DNA of 64,000 nucleotides from Helianthus annuus. Taxonomy: Eukaryota; Streptophyta; Magnoliopsida; Asterales; Asteraceae. The position numbers and the translations under genes are program-made. The stretch spans positions 78,573,632 to 78,637,631 of the forward strand of contig NC_035434.2 in the NCBI RefSeq assembly GCF_002127325.2, in the 5' to 3' direction. The notes beneath the pieces were generated by a model. The model was not told the DNA's origin. It saw only the letters and a program-made list of their open reading frames with translations, and ran no database searches. Positions 22,314 to 33,970 of this stretch are shown here, piece by piece; the stretch's first letter is position 1; each line of letters begins with the position of its first letter.

Positions 22314-22734
22314 TGTTGGTGCATATGTCTGTCGACTTCGTCTTGTATCGAGTCTTGTAATAGAATTGATAGATCAAGTCACGTAGAACGAGAAAAATGG
22401 GAAACATAGCTGAACAATCCACTTCACACGAAGTGACAAGACCAGTTCGTACGAACTGGCAGTTCGCACGAACTAGTACATGCCAGTTCATGCGAAGTGG
22501 CTCAACCTATATATAGGTGACTTGGTCATTTCATTTGTAACGTTTTGGATTCCGGTAGCTAAGCTCTACCGAAGTATCTCCAGGTTGTAAATTGTCATTA
22601 AATCAATACAAGAGATAGTTTAAGTGATACTAGCGTGTATACAGCTGAAATAACTCCGATACGCCTGATTCCGCCTTTCGTATTGGATGAGATCTCTTCT
22701 GAACGACTCGTTTGGTCGTCACAACGATCCTACA
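22314..22734 (+). repeat. CoC 3' LTR (421 bp)
   Basis: Starts TGTTGGTGCATATG directly after the purine tract and ends CAACGATCCTACA. TATA palindrome CCTATATATAGG at 22506-22517. The end (GATCCTACA) would join AGTGGTATCAGAGC at a 5' copy, as in Co2. Confidence 0.9.
22430..22517 (+). promoter_or_regulatory. Palindrome cluster directly upstream of CoC TATA box
   Basis: In order: CACTTC-ACAC-GAAGTG (22430-22445), an 18-bp perfect palindrome with half site CCAGTTCGT (22442-22459), AGTTCG-CA-CGAACT (22461-22474), an imperfect CCAGTTC/GAAGTGG pair (22483-22500), then CCTATATATAGG at 22506-22517. Confidence 0.85.
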
Positions 22735-22799
22735 ATTTCTAAGCTATGTGAAGGATATTTAGGGCATATTTAACTTATGATCATATTCCTGAATGTTCG
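22735..22799 (-). repeat. NA1 left LTR, part 2
   Basis: 65 bp between CoC and Gy2 that match the NA1 right LTR from ATTTCTAAGC at about 38561 onward. It ends with the first copy of the Gy2 target duplication, GTTCG (22795-22799). Confidence 0.9.
22795..22799. repeat. Gy2 target site duplication, left copy
   Basis: GTTCG, repeated at 32830-32834 directly after the other LTR. Confidence 0.95.
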
Positions 22800-23264
22800 T
22801 GTCACACCCCCAAAATCCACGTGCGGAGTATCACCGCTTGGGAGCGTGACTGCCCAGGATCAAGCCACCAATCATATAGAACAATATATATATAGTAAAA
22901 GTATTTGCCATTAAACCAAACCAATTCTATATGAAAAGTGTTCCAAAACATAAGTAAGTTATCACTGTTTAGCGGAAGCGTATAAATAAAACCCATCACA
23001 GTAAAGTATCAAATGTCATATGTGTTTAACAAGACAATCACGATCCAAGCCCACAACGACCAGCTCCTCCCTGTGCAAGCTCCATGTATCTAACGACCTG
23101 CAAGGCATGTAACAGAGGATCAACAACTAGTTGAGCGAGTTCACAGAAAGTAATTGTGTAATAGTAAGTTTGTTTGTAACATGTGGCTCTACTGGGCCGA
23201 TAGTATGTTCTATTGGTGGGGGCTTCCCATGTTGTATAACCACTAGACTATTCGTAATCATAAG

Positions 23265-23619
23265 TGTTCTTCACAACCGAGAACAGTAGTACGTACAAGC
23301 TTTACGTAGGTTTACGTAAGTATCCTTCACAACCGAGGATAGTAGTAAGTATAAATACACATAGGTTTTACGTGAGTATCCTTCACAACCGAGGATAGTA
23401 GTAAGTATAAGTATACGTAGATTTTACATAGGGGTCCTGCACAACCGATGACAGTAAGAAGCATATGCATATGTGAGCTTTACGCATGTGTCCTGCACAA
23501 CCGTGGACAGTGAGTAGTATAAGCATACGTAGGTTTACGTATGTGTCCTGCACAACCGAGGACAGTAAGTAGTATAAGCATACGTAGGTTTACGTATGTG
23601 TCCTGCACAACCGAGGACG
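23265..23619 (-). repeat. Seven 55-56-bp hairpin units with covarying stems (left LTR)
   Basis: Hairpins begin at 23265, 23321, 23377, 23433, 23489, 23544 and 23599. Stems: TGTTCT/AGAACA (unit 1), TATCCT/AGGATA (units 2-3), TGTCCT/AGGACA-type (units 4-7). The nine-base loop is TCACAACCG or GCACAACCG throughout. Units 4 and 5 have a point mutation in the 3' arm here that is absent from the other LTR. Confidence 0.92.
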
Positions 23620-24231
23620 CTAGTATGGTAGTCTAGTGGTAGTGTCAGTATGAATCTATTCAACCTTATTCCTTCAATCCCATTCCCAACCCTGGGAATC
23701 CCATGCCTTAGTAAGGGTGTGAACTCACCTTGGTTTGCTCGGTATGCTAGGTTATGCACTCACAAGTGATCAGTCAAGTCCTATTGTGTGCACATGTAAT
23801 AAATCAGTTCATGTTCGTAATGATACACTCTCCGTTTATGCCATGAAGTGTGTTTAAACAATTATCATATATTACATATGCAGTTTAATCAAAATCGCAC
23901 CACTTATGCTTGATATGATTTACAGGCAGTTAACATATTTCATACAGTCAACGCACTTAACGGAGCTCATACACTAGAAATGCTACGTGTATTAATACTA
24001 ACTCATAAACCATTGCAATAGATTGTGAATAGCCGACAATCATAAACTTTCCATACATTGATTAGACTAACTGCAACATGATCAGATCACATGGGTTGGG
24101 TCATACATTGTTCAAGTGAATTCAGACTACTCATTATACAATCAGTATATAATCAATGATAACACTTATATTTAATCAACAAAAGGCGAACCAGGTAGAA
24201 TCAATACAAGTCAGACCATGTGCAATAAATC

Positions 24232-24835
24232 AAAAGTCGGATATGGGGGCTTGCCCTTTAAAACTCGGGCAAAAGGCATTAGAGCCTAAAGCTCGGACCA
24301 AGTGAGGGGGGGGGGTTTCTATACTTAAAACTCGGACTAGGTGAGGAGACATGAAGTTCGGACCCTTCTTGTGTAAAGGTCGGACAAGAGAGTTGTGGGG
24401 TTAAAAGTCGGACCCCTTGCACTATCATAGAAACTCGGACAACATGTCCTTGCTAAAACTCGGACCACCTCTTATGTTATATATAGAAACTCGGACTCCT
24501 CATCTATGGTTAAACATCGGACAATGTCATCACCACAAGCTCGGACACTTAATGTTTAAGAAACTCGGACCATAAAGTCCTTTGAAAATCGGACTCCTTA
24601 CAATAACCTTCTAAAAATTCGGACTCTTAAGCTTGTTTTAAAGGTCGGAACATCTAGCATTTATTTATAAAGCTCGGACAGCATGTCTTTGTATTGAAAC
24701 TCGGACATCATCCATTAACAACAAGATCGGACCACTTGTTCACTTGTGTAAAACTCAGACTATTTGGTTTAACAAAAGTCGGACTATTCTTTATATATAT
24801 AAAGGTCGGACTATTATCAATAACAAAACTCTGAC
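24232..24835 (-). repeat. AACTCGGAC motif array (left LTR)
   Basis: About 23 copies of AA(A/G)NTCGGAC at irregular 20-35 bp spacing, all in one orientation. Spacers are not conserved, so this is a dispersed motif and not a simple tandem repeat. Confidence 0.88.
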
Positions 24836-25616
24836 TAACATTGATACGTGAATTCCAAATCTTTGCACAGAATCGAGAGATCATAACAGTTACGTTTCTA
24901 CAACATTCATGCGATCAAAACCCTAATCAATCTTACATATTGCAAAAATCATAAGCAGGCAATCGATGATTACAACAATCATTATGTGAACAATCTTATC
25001 GGCTTTCATCTAATCATTCATCATAACACAATAATCAGGAATTAATTCAGTAAATTCAGATTCATCATATGAAGAACTAGGGTTTACAAGCATCAATCAA
25101 TCAACAATTAATCACAAACAATGATTAAACAATTACCTTGATTCGATTCTAGATGGATTGGTAATCAAGCTTGATGCAAAAGAACTTGTGAATCCAAGAA
25201 TGATGAGAAGATGGTTGTAGAGAGGATTAGAGAGTACAGTGCTTTGGTTTTTGTGAAAATGATTAGTGAAAAGGGATTAGGGTTAACAATGATTAGAGTT
25301 TCACTAATTACTCTATGCATCCCTAAGTATCATAATTTACAATAGCACACCATCTCAAAATAGTTCACAGTTTCACCACCACATTCATACATTTGACAAA
25401 TCTTTCATAATCAACACATATACTTAACTGAATCAAAACGATACAGTTTCACAGCAACTAATTGTGCAAGCAAACAATTAAACAATCAATAAACGTGCAA
25501 TAAATGCGTAATAGAAATCTTGGAAATTCGAGTTGTCACATTATCCCCAATTTGAAAGAAATTTCGTCCCGAAATTTAGCATGCGATTACTGAGGAAGCT
25601 AGGTAAGTTGTATCGT

Positions 25617-28600
25617 TTACTGGTTTTCCTTGGGTGTCACATCATCCCCCCGTTGATTTGGAATTTCGTCCCGAAATTCCGCAGTAGTAGCTTCAGTCTC
25701 AGTAGTGGATGCATTGGTTCCGAATAACTGGGGGTACTTTTCTTTCATTTGGTCTTCACGTTCCCAGGTGTACTCTGGGCCACGTCGGGAGTTCCAACGA
25801 ACTCAAACAAGAGGGATTCTCTTGCTTTTGAGGACCTTAACATCCCGGTCCGTGATTTCAACTGGCTCCTTGACGAACTGCAACCGCTCGTCGATAGTGA
25901 GTTCCTTAAAAGGAACTATGAGGGTCTCATCTGACAGGCACTTCTTCAGATTCGACACGTGAAATACATTGTGAACTGCACCGAGTTCAGCTGGTAGATT
26001 TAGCTTGTAGGCCACTTTGCCTATTTTCTCTATAATCTCGAACGGTCCGACATACCGCGGATTTAGTTTGCCCCTTTTGCCAAAACGAACCACACCCTTC
26101 CAGGGTGAGACTTTAAGTAAAACCCGGTCCCCGACCTGAAATTCCAAAGGCTTCCTACGCTTGTCCGCGTAGGCTTTCTGACGGTCGCGTGCGGCCGCCA
26201 TGCGTTGTCGTATCTGTGAAATCTTTTCCGTGGCGTCTACTACAATCTCTGGACCCGTGATCTGACTATCCCCCACCTCTGCCCAACAGAGAGGTGACCG
26301 GCATTTACGTCCGTACAATGCCTCGAATGGAGCGGCTTGTATGCTAGTGTGATAACGGTTATTATACGAAAACTCCACCAAATGGAGATGCTTTTCCCAG
26401 CCGTTGCCGAAATCGATAACACATGCCCGAAGCATGTCTTTAAGAGTCCGGATCGTTCTCTCAGACTGCCCATCCGTCTGAGGATGATATGCTGTGCTCA
26501 TGTCTAATCGTGAGCCAAAAGGCTTTGTGCATCGCTTGCCATAGTTCTGAAGTGAATCGTGCATCCCGATCCGAAATAATAGAGGTGGGCACCCCGTGCC
26601 TCGAAACAACTTCTTTAAGATAAATGTCTGCGAGAGTGGAGAACTTATCTGTTTCCTTTATAGCCAGGAAGTGTGCAGACTTAGTGAGTCGATCCATGAT
26701 CACCCGTATGGTGTCATTCCCACGCTGGGATCTGGGTAGGCCTGTAACAAAATCCATGGAAATTTCTTCCCATTTCCATTGCGGTATCTTGGGTTGTTGA
26801 AGTAGGCCTGATGGTTTCTGGTACTCTGTCTTGACTCTCGCACAAGTCAAACATTTGCCGACGTAAGTTGCAATGTGGGCCTTCATACTAGGCCACCAAT
26901 ATGTAGTTCTGATGTCGTGGTACATTTTATCCGATCCTAGGTGTACCGAGTAGCGAGACTTATGAGCTTCATCCATCACAAGTTCTCGTAAACCGCCGTA
27001 TAGTGGGACCCAAATGCGTCCTGTTACATAGTAGGCGTCGTCTTCCTTTTGTTCTAATCATTGCCTTGAGCCGCGTAAGGCTTCAGCCTTTACGTTTTTC
27101 TGGTTTCAATGCTTCCACCTGAGCATCTTGTATCTGTGCAGGAAGACTAGACTGAATGGTAAGCTGCGGGGCTCGTACACGCCTAGGCAAGGTGTCTTTC
27201 CGACTGAGGCGTCGGCCACAACATTGGCTTTGCCTGGATGGTACTTGATATCGCATTCGAAATCATTAAGTAGTTCGACCCATCGTCGTTGACGCATGTT
27301 CAATTCCTTCTGCTTGAAGATATGCTCGAGACTCCCGTGATCGGTGTAGATTGTGCACTTGGTACCGTACAGGTAGTGTCGCCATATCTTAAGCGCAAAA
27401 ACAACAGCTCCCAGCTCTAAATCGTGCGTCGTGTAGTTCCGTTCATGAACTTTGTGTTGACGTGAAGCATAAGCAATAACTTTATCTCGCTGCATCAATA
27501 CACAACCAAGCCCCTGTATCGATGCGTCACAATAGACCACAAAATCATCCGTGCCTTCTTGCAATGAGAGGATAGGTGCGCTGCATAGTCTATCCTTCAG
27601 GTACTAAAAAGCCGTTTCCTGGGAATCTCCCCAACGGTAGGTGACACCTTTCTGTGTCAGTAGCGTAAGCGGTTGTGCGATCTTCTAAAAGTCTTTGATG
27701 AATCGCCTGTAGTAACCCGCCAAACCCGAGAATTGGCGTATTTCCGTTGGTGTACGCGGTGCAGGCCAGTTCCTGATCGAATCTACCTTGGATGGATCGA
27801 CATGAATCCCATCCCTGTTCACCACATGGCCCAAGAAGTGGACTTCACGAAGCCAGAAGTCGCATTTTGAAAACTTGGCGTACAGTTGTTCCTTTCTAAG
27901 AAGTTCCAAGATAAGGCGTAAGTGCTGCTCGTGTTCCTCCTGACTCTTGGAGTAGATCAGAATGTCGTCGATGAAGACAATGACGAACTTGTCAAGATAA
28001 GGTTTGCACACCCTGTTCATAAGATCCATGAATACTGCAGGAGCGTTCGTAAGCCCGAAAGGCATGACTAGAAACTCGTAATGGCCGTAGCGAGTTCTGA
28101 ATGCTGTCTTGGAGACGTCCTCATCCCGGACTCTCAGCTGATGATAACCAGACCGTAGATCAATCTTGGAATAGTAACTCGACCCTTGCAACGGGTCGAA
28201 TAAATCGTCAATGCGAGGGAGAGGGTAGCGGTTCTTCACTGTGACCTTGTTCAGTTCACGGTAGTCTATGCACATTCTGAAAGTGCCATCCTTCTTTTTC
28301 ACGAATAATACTGGAGCTCCCCAAGGCGGAGAGCTTGGACGTATGAAGCCCTTATCCAAGAGCTCTTGTAGTTGCTTAGACAGTTCTTCCAGTTCAGTTG
28401 GAGCTAAACGGTACGGTGCTCGAGCTATAGGTGTTGCTCCTGGAGCTAACTCAACTTGAAACTCGACCTTGCGATGAGGCGGTAGACCTGGTAAATCTTC
28501 AGGAAATACTTGAGGAAATTCGCGTACAACTGGAATATCCTCTATCCTTTTCTCTTTCGTCGATGCATCAGTAACAAGTGCCAAAATGGCAGTATGACCC

Positions 28601-29764
28601 TTTCGTAAACATTTCTGAGCCTTCAAGAAAGAGATGATGCCAACCACAGCACCACTCTGGTCGCCTTGAACTTCGAGAGGTTCTTGACCAGAACGGGGAA
28701 TACAAACAATCTTGCTCTTTGCATAGGATCTCTGTTTGCTGTTGGGATAACCAATCCATCCCATTGACGAGGTCGAAACTACTCAAGACTAGGGAATGAG
28801 GTTGATGGAGAGTATCTGACCAACTAAGACGAGGTTACAACCCTTGACTACCAGAAGATTGCTGACCAGTGCTCTGATAGTCATCGATCTTTCGCTGCCG
28901 TGCCTAAGACTGAACTGAAGTTGAACCCTTGCTGAAGGTTCCATCCCACCTTCTCTTGTTGTCACTGGGAATAGCAGTAGTAGTAGTAGTAGTAGTAGCA
29001 CCAATGCGTCTAGGCAGCTTGTTCTGTTCCACTGCCTGATCTGTGAGGCGATGAGCAAGATGAGTGACATCCTGGTTAGTAGCAAGGTTGGCCGATGTTA
29101 CATAACGTTGAATCTCTGAGGCTAGACCCTTGAGGTACAATTCGATACGCTTGATCGGAGGGTCCACCATGGTTGGACACAAGATGGCCAGTTCGTTCGA
29201 CCGTTTCGTATAAGCTTCAATCTCTAACCCCTTCATCTTCAAATGATAAAGCTCCACTTCCAACTTATGGATGTCATCGCGTGTGCAGTATTCTCGTTTG
29301 ATCAGTTCCTTGAAATCTTCCCAAGGTGTGGCGTTAGCAACTGCCAACCCTAGGATCTGTACTTGCGTGTTCCACCAAGTTAGCGCTATTCCTTCGAGAG
29401 TGCCAGTGGCGTACTTCACCCGGCGTGCCTCAGGGCATTCACATATTTCGAGTACTGACTCGAGCCTCTCAAACCAATGGAGTAGTCCCACTGCTCCTTC
29501 CGTGCCACTGAACGTGCTTGGTCGACAGTCCATGAAGTTCTTGAATGTGCAGACAGGTGGCTGAGCGTGTTGACCTGTCGTGTGCGTAAGAGTAAACATA
29601 CTTGAGCACGAGTGTTGGTTTACGAGAGTAGAATCTAAAAGATCCTAGAGTAGGTGGTGATGGCAGGTTACACCTCCTGCCTGGGCAGCTGCGAGGGCTG
29701 CAGTAACTTGTTCAGTGATCGAAGCCGCCAACTGGGCTTGAGTTAGGTTAACGCGTCCACTCAT
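25617..29764 (-). pseudogene. Gy2 gag-pol remnants with chromodomain
   Basis: Order on the minus strand: gag exon 1 from ATG 29764; an intron-like segment 29575-29673; Gag core to about 28900; a deletion near 28850 that removes the zinc knuckles and protease active site present in Gy1 (about 575 bp by comparison); a protease tail with shifts; RT (27685-28764, FIDDI near 27963) ending at TAG; RNase H (27106-27564); integrase zinc region and core in two overlapping frames (26461-26979 and 25803-26609); then, past an in-frame TGA at about 25803, a chromodomain with VRWNSRRGPEYTWE and a stop at 25617-25619. The chromodomain normally directs integration to modified chromatin. At least five lesions are visible, so no functional polyprotein is expected. 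Confidence 0.9.
29575..29673 (-). other. Predicted 99-nt phase-1 intron in Gy2 gag
   Basis: GGAG followed by GTGTAACC at the donor side and CACGACAG before GTCAACACG at the acceptor. Joining the ends keeps the frame into the Gag core. Same position and phase as in Gy1, though sequence and length differ. Confidence 0.6.
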
Positions 29765-30085
29765 GATCTTGATATCAAGGAGAACATGAGTGAGAGAGGT
29801 TCGCGAATAGTGCGATGACAGAAGAGAGTGAGCACACAAGTGTTTCAAGCAATAACAAGTAGTGAGCAATGAAATCTATGCATACTACGAGCAAAGTTCT
29901 ATGCAATTCTAGCATGTAGGCAATAAACATAAACCTTATTACCTAGGATGTTGAGTCTTGCACGTGGAGCGAAGCGTCGTTGTGGATCGTTGAGAGCACT
30001 GTACTGGTTATAGTCTGGTTTTAATAAAAACGTTTTCCCCGTATTAAAACCAAGTTCTCTATAACCAATGGCTCTGATACCAATC
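29765..30085 (-). other. Gy2 leader and tRNA-iMet primer site
   Basis: Non-coding leader. TTGGTATCAGAGC on the minus strand at 30071-30083, two bases from the LTR end, as in Gy1. Confidence 0.9.
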
Positions 30086-30549
30086 TGTCACACCCCCAAA
30101 ATCCACGTGCGGAGTATCACCGCTTGGGAGCGTGACTGCCCAGGATCAAGCCACCAATCATATAGAACAATATATATATAGTAAAAGTATTTGCCATTAA
30201 ACCAAACCAATTCTATATGAAAAGTGTTCCAAAACATAAGTAAGTTATCACTGTTTAGCGGAAGCGTATAAATAAAACCCATCACAGTAAAGTATCAAAT
30301 GTCATATGTGTTTAACAAGACAATCACGATCCAAGCCCACAACGACCAGCTCCTCCCTGTGCAAGCTCCATGTATCTAACGACCTGCAAGGCATGTAACA
30401 GAGGATCAACAACTAGTTGAGCGAGTTCACAGAAAGTAATTGTGTAATAGTAAGTTTGTTTGTAACATGTGGCTCTACTGGGCCGATAGTATGTTCTATT
30501 GGTGGGGCTTCCCATGTTGTATAACTACTAGACTATTCGTAATCATAAG

Positions 30550-30904
30550 TGTTCTTCACAACCGAGAACAGTAGTATCTACAAGCTTTACGTAGGTTTAC
30601 GTAAGTATCCTTCACAACCGAGGATAGTAGTAAGTATAAATACACGTAGGTTTTACGTGAGTATCCTTCACAACCGAGGATAGTAGTAAGTATAAGTATA
30701 CGTAGAATTTACGTAGGGGTCCTGCACAACCGAGGACAGTAAGAAGCATATGCATATGTGAGCTTTACGCATGTGTCCTGCACAACCGAGGACAGTGAGT
30801 AGTATAAGCATACGTAGGTTTACGTATGTGTCCTGCACAACCGAGGACAGTAAGTAGTATAAGCATACGTAGGTTTACGTATGTGTCCTGCACAACCGAG
30901 GACG
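30550..30904 (-). repeat. Seven hairpin units (right LTR)
   Basis: Hairpins start at 30550, 30606, 30662, 30718, 30774, 30829 and 30884. All stems except the outermost base of unit 4 and unit 7 are paired here, including the two units damaged in the other LTR. Confidence 0.92.
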
Positions 30905-31517
30905 CTGGTATGGTAGTCTAGTGGTAGTGTCAGTATGAATCTATTCAACCTTATTCCTTCAATCCCATTCCCAACCCTGGGAATCCCATGCCTTAGTAAG
31001 GGTGTGAACTCACCTTGGTTTGCTCGGTATGCTAGGTTATGCACTCACAAGTGATCAGTCAAGTCCTATTGTGTGCACATGTAATAAATCAGTTCATGTT
31101 CGTAATGATACACTCTCCGTTTATGCCATGAAGTGTGTTTAAACAATTATCATATATTACATATGCAGTTTAATCAAAATCGCACCACTTATGCTTGATA
31201 TGATTTACAGGCAGTTAACATATTTCATACAGTCAACGCACTTAACGGAGCTCATACACTAGAAATGCTACGTGTATTAATACTAACTCATAAACCATTG
31301 CAATAGATTGTGAATAGCCGACAATCATAAACTTTCCATACATTGATTAGACTAACTGCAACATGATCAGATCACATGGGTTGGATCATACATTGTTCAA
31401 GTGAATTCAGACTACTCATTATACAATCAGTATATAATCAATGATAAGACTTATATTTAATCAACAAAAGGCGAACCAGGTAGAATCAATACAAGTCAGA
31501 CCATGTGCAATAAATCA

Positions 31518-32125
31518 AAAGTCGGATATGGGGGGCTTGCCCTTTAAAACTCGGGCAAAAGGCTTTAGAGCCTAAAGCTCGGACCAAGTGAGGGGGGGGG
31601 GGGGTTTCTATACTTAAAACTCGGACTAGGTGAGGAGACATGAAGTTCGGACCCTTCTTGTGTAAAGGTCGGACAAGAGAGTTGTGGGGTTAAAAGTTGG
31701 ACCCCTTGCACTATCATAGAAACTCGGACAACATGTCCTTGCTAAAACTCGGACCACCTCTTATGTTATATATAGAAACTCGGACTCCTCATCTATGGTT
31801 AAACATCGGACAATGTCATCACCACAAGCTCGGACACTTAATGTTTAAGAAACTCGGACCATAAAGTCCTTTGAAAATCGGACTCCTTACAATAACCTTC
31901 TAAAAATTCGGACTCTTAAGCTTGTTTTAAAGGTCGGAACATCTAGCATTTATTTATAAAGCTCGGACAGCATGTCTTTGTATTGAAACTCGGACATCAT
32001 CCATTAACAACAAGATCGGACCACTTGTTCACTTGTGTAAAACTCAGACTATTTGGTTTAACAAAAGTCGGACTAGTCTTTATATATATAAAGGTCGGAC
32101 TATTATCAATAACAAAACTCTGACT
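31518..32125 (-). repeat. AACTCGGAC motif array (right LTR)
   Basis: Second copy of the array, with about one to three base changes relative to 24232-24835. Confidence 0.88.
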
Positions 32126-32829
32126 AACATTGATACGTGAATTCCAAATCTTTGCACAGAATCGAGAGATCAGAACAGTTACGTTTCTACAACATTCATG
32201 CGATCAAAACCCTAATCAATCTTACATATTGCAAAAATCATAAGCAGGCAATCGATGATTACAACAATCATTATGTGAACAATCTTATCGGCTTTCATCT
32301 AATCATTCATCATAACACAATAATCAGGAATCAATTCAGTAAATTCAGATTCATCATATGAAGAACTAGGGTTTACAAGCATCAATCAATCAACAATTAA
32401 TCACAAACAATGATTAAACAATTACCTTGATTCGATTCTAGATGGATTGGTAATCAAGCTTGATGCAAAAGAACTTGTGAATCCAAGAATGATGAGAAGA
32501 TGGTTGTAGAGAGGATTAGAGAGTACAATGCTTTGGTTTTTGTGAAAATGATTAGTGAAAAGGGATTAGGGTTAACAATGATTAGAGTTTCACTAATTAC
32601 TCTATGCATCCCTAAGTATCATAATTTACAATAGCACACCATCTCAAAATAGTTCACAGTTTCACCACCACATTCATACATTTGACAAATCTTTCATAAT
32701 CAACACATATACTTAACTGAATCAAAACGTTACAGTTTCACAGCAACTAATTGTGCAAGCAAACAATTAACCAATCAATAAACGTGCAATAAATGCGTAA
32801 TAGAAATCTTGGAAATTCGAGTTGTCACA

Positions 32830-32834
32830 GTTCG
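32830..32834. repeat. Gy2 target site duplication, right copy
   Basis: GTTCG, matching 22795-22799. Confidence 0.95.
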
Positions 32835-33181
32835 TTGCAGTACGAATCGGCATACTTTCGCAGTTTGTCGAAATTAGTCCCTGTAAGGGAATAAACTTGA
32901 TTTTAACACACCAAACCCTCCAAAACTTATTTCCAAGTTATGTACAGGTTATTTAAGGTATGTTAAGCCTATGTAACTGTTCTGGAGTGTTTTTTGCATT
33001 AATCTGGTTATGTTTACGCATCAGTTCGCGTATAACCTTCCTGAAAGCGATTTAAAGCTCGAAACCGAACATGAATTGATATGTGCACATGATACACATA
33101 TTTATACAAATCCCAAGTATGAAACACAATATTTTATTGATTTGGTATTTGTTTGATGGTCGCAGAGACACAGGTGTCACA
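32830..33181 (-). repeat. NA1 left LTR, part 3
   Basis: Continues the NA1 LTR after Gy2, matching 38622-38973 of the right LTR and ending ACAGGTGTCACA at 33181, the outer TG end in element orientation. No coding potential. Confidence 0.9.
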
Positions 33182-33274
33182 GTCTCCCCTACTTTAGAAA
33201 ATTTCGTCCCGAAATTTATTCGTAGGAGTCTGTCTTTGACTTTGTGTTAAATAACCATCAAAAATATGCAAGGC

Positions 33275-33970
33275 ATAATCCTGTCATTTCCCTCAACGGA
33301 CATTTTTCAGAAATGAAAATGAACAGACGGAGTCATTTTCAACAGGTATTCATCAGAAATGGAAAATGAAAAAATAACAAAAGGATATTCATTTTCCTCA
33401 ACGGACCTTCTTCAGAAACGAAAATGAACAGACGGAGTCATTTTCAACAGGTATTCTTTAGAAATGGAAAATGAAAGAATAACAAAAGGATATTCATTTT
33501 CCTCAACGGACATTCTTCAGAAACGAAAATGAACAGACAGAGTCATTTTCAACAGGTATTCATCAGAAATGGAAAATGAAGGAACATGATATTCATTTCC
33601 CACAACGGACTTTCTTCAGAAACGAAAATGAACGGACGGAGTTATTTTCAATGGGTGCTTCCACAGAAATGGAAATGAAGGAACAGGATATTTATTTCGC
33701 ATAACGGATTTTCATCAGAAACGAAAATGAACGGACGGAGTCATTTTCAACGGGTGTTTCATCAGAAATGGAAATGAAGGAATAGGATATTCATTTCCCA
33801 TAACAGACTTTCTTCAAAAACGAAAATGAACAGACGGAGTCATTTTCAACGGGTACTTCATCAGAAATGGAAATGAAGGAACAAGATATTCATTTCCCGC
33901 AACGGTCTTTCTTAAGAAACGAAAATGAACGGACGGAGTCATTTTCAACAGGTGGTTCATCAGAAATGGA
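33275..33970. repeat. Seven ~100-bp tandem units with GAAAATGA/TCATTTTC hairpins
   Basis: Units begin near 33283, 33383, 33494, 33593, 33691, 33791 and 33889, with lengths about 97-110. Each has TTTC-(C/T)-NCAACGGAC, then CAGAAACGAAAATGA, a ten-base ACAGACGGAG-like loop and TCATTTTCAAC, giving a perfect 8-bp stem in most units, then CAGAAATGG and AAATGAA. Confidence 0.88.

Larger units (their letters stand above)
19188..22734 (+). mobile_element. CoC: 5'-truncated gag-only copia element
   Basis: A plus-strand fragment with the gag 3' end (19188-20085), 2.2 kb of non-coding sequence, a polypurine tract (AAGGGGGAG, 22302-22310) and a complete 3' LTR (22314-22734). Gag and the non-coding part are both clear relatives of Co2. 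There is no pol between gag and the LTR, as in Co2. The 5' half was lost with about 35 bp of the flanking NA1 LTR. Confidence 0.85.
22800..25540 (-). repeat. Gy2 3' LTR (element orientation)
   Basis: Plus-strand ends TGTCACACCCCC and GAGTTGTCACA. It contains a seven-unit hairpin array (23265-23619), about 23 copies of an AACTCGGAC motif (24232-24835), a homopolymer G run near 24307 and CTTTATATATATAAAG (24789-24804), a symmetric TATA candidate. If that TATA box is used, the arrays fall in the transcribed part. Confidence 0.95.
22800..32829 (-). mobile_element. Gy2: full-length Tekay-like gypsy element, coding defective
   Basis: Complete structure: LTRs 22800-25540 and 30086-32829, polypurine tract next to 25541, primer site 30071-30083, gag-pol remnants between, and TSD GTTCG on both sides. 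About 20 differences between the 2.74-kb LTRs were counted by eye, so the insertion is recent. The polyprotein is broken by an internal deletion, frameshifts and stops. It is inserted in the NA1 left LTR; the equivalent empty position is seen in the NA1 right LTR near 38620-38640. Confidence 0.97.
30086..32829 (-). repeat. Gy2 5' LTR (element orientation)
   Basis: 2,744 bp, nearly identical to 22800-25540, including the hairpin array (30550-30904) and CTCGGAC array. Differences include point changes and a longer G run near 31594. Followed by the right TSD copy. Confidence 0.96.

Noticed and set aside
24232..24835. CTCGGAC array as a CRISPR-like array
   Set aside because: The repeat is only 8-10 bases, spacing is irregular, the same array occurs in both LTRs, and the DNA is plant nuclear.
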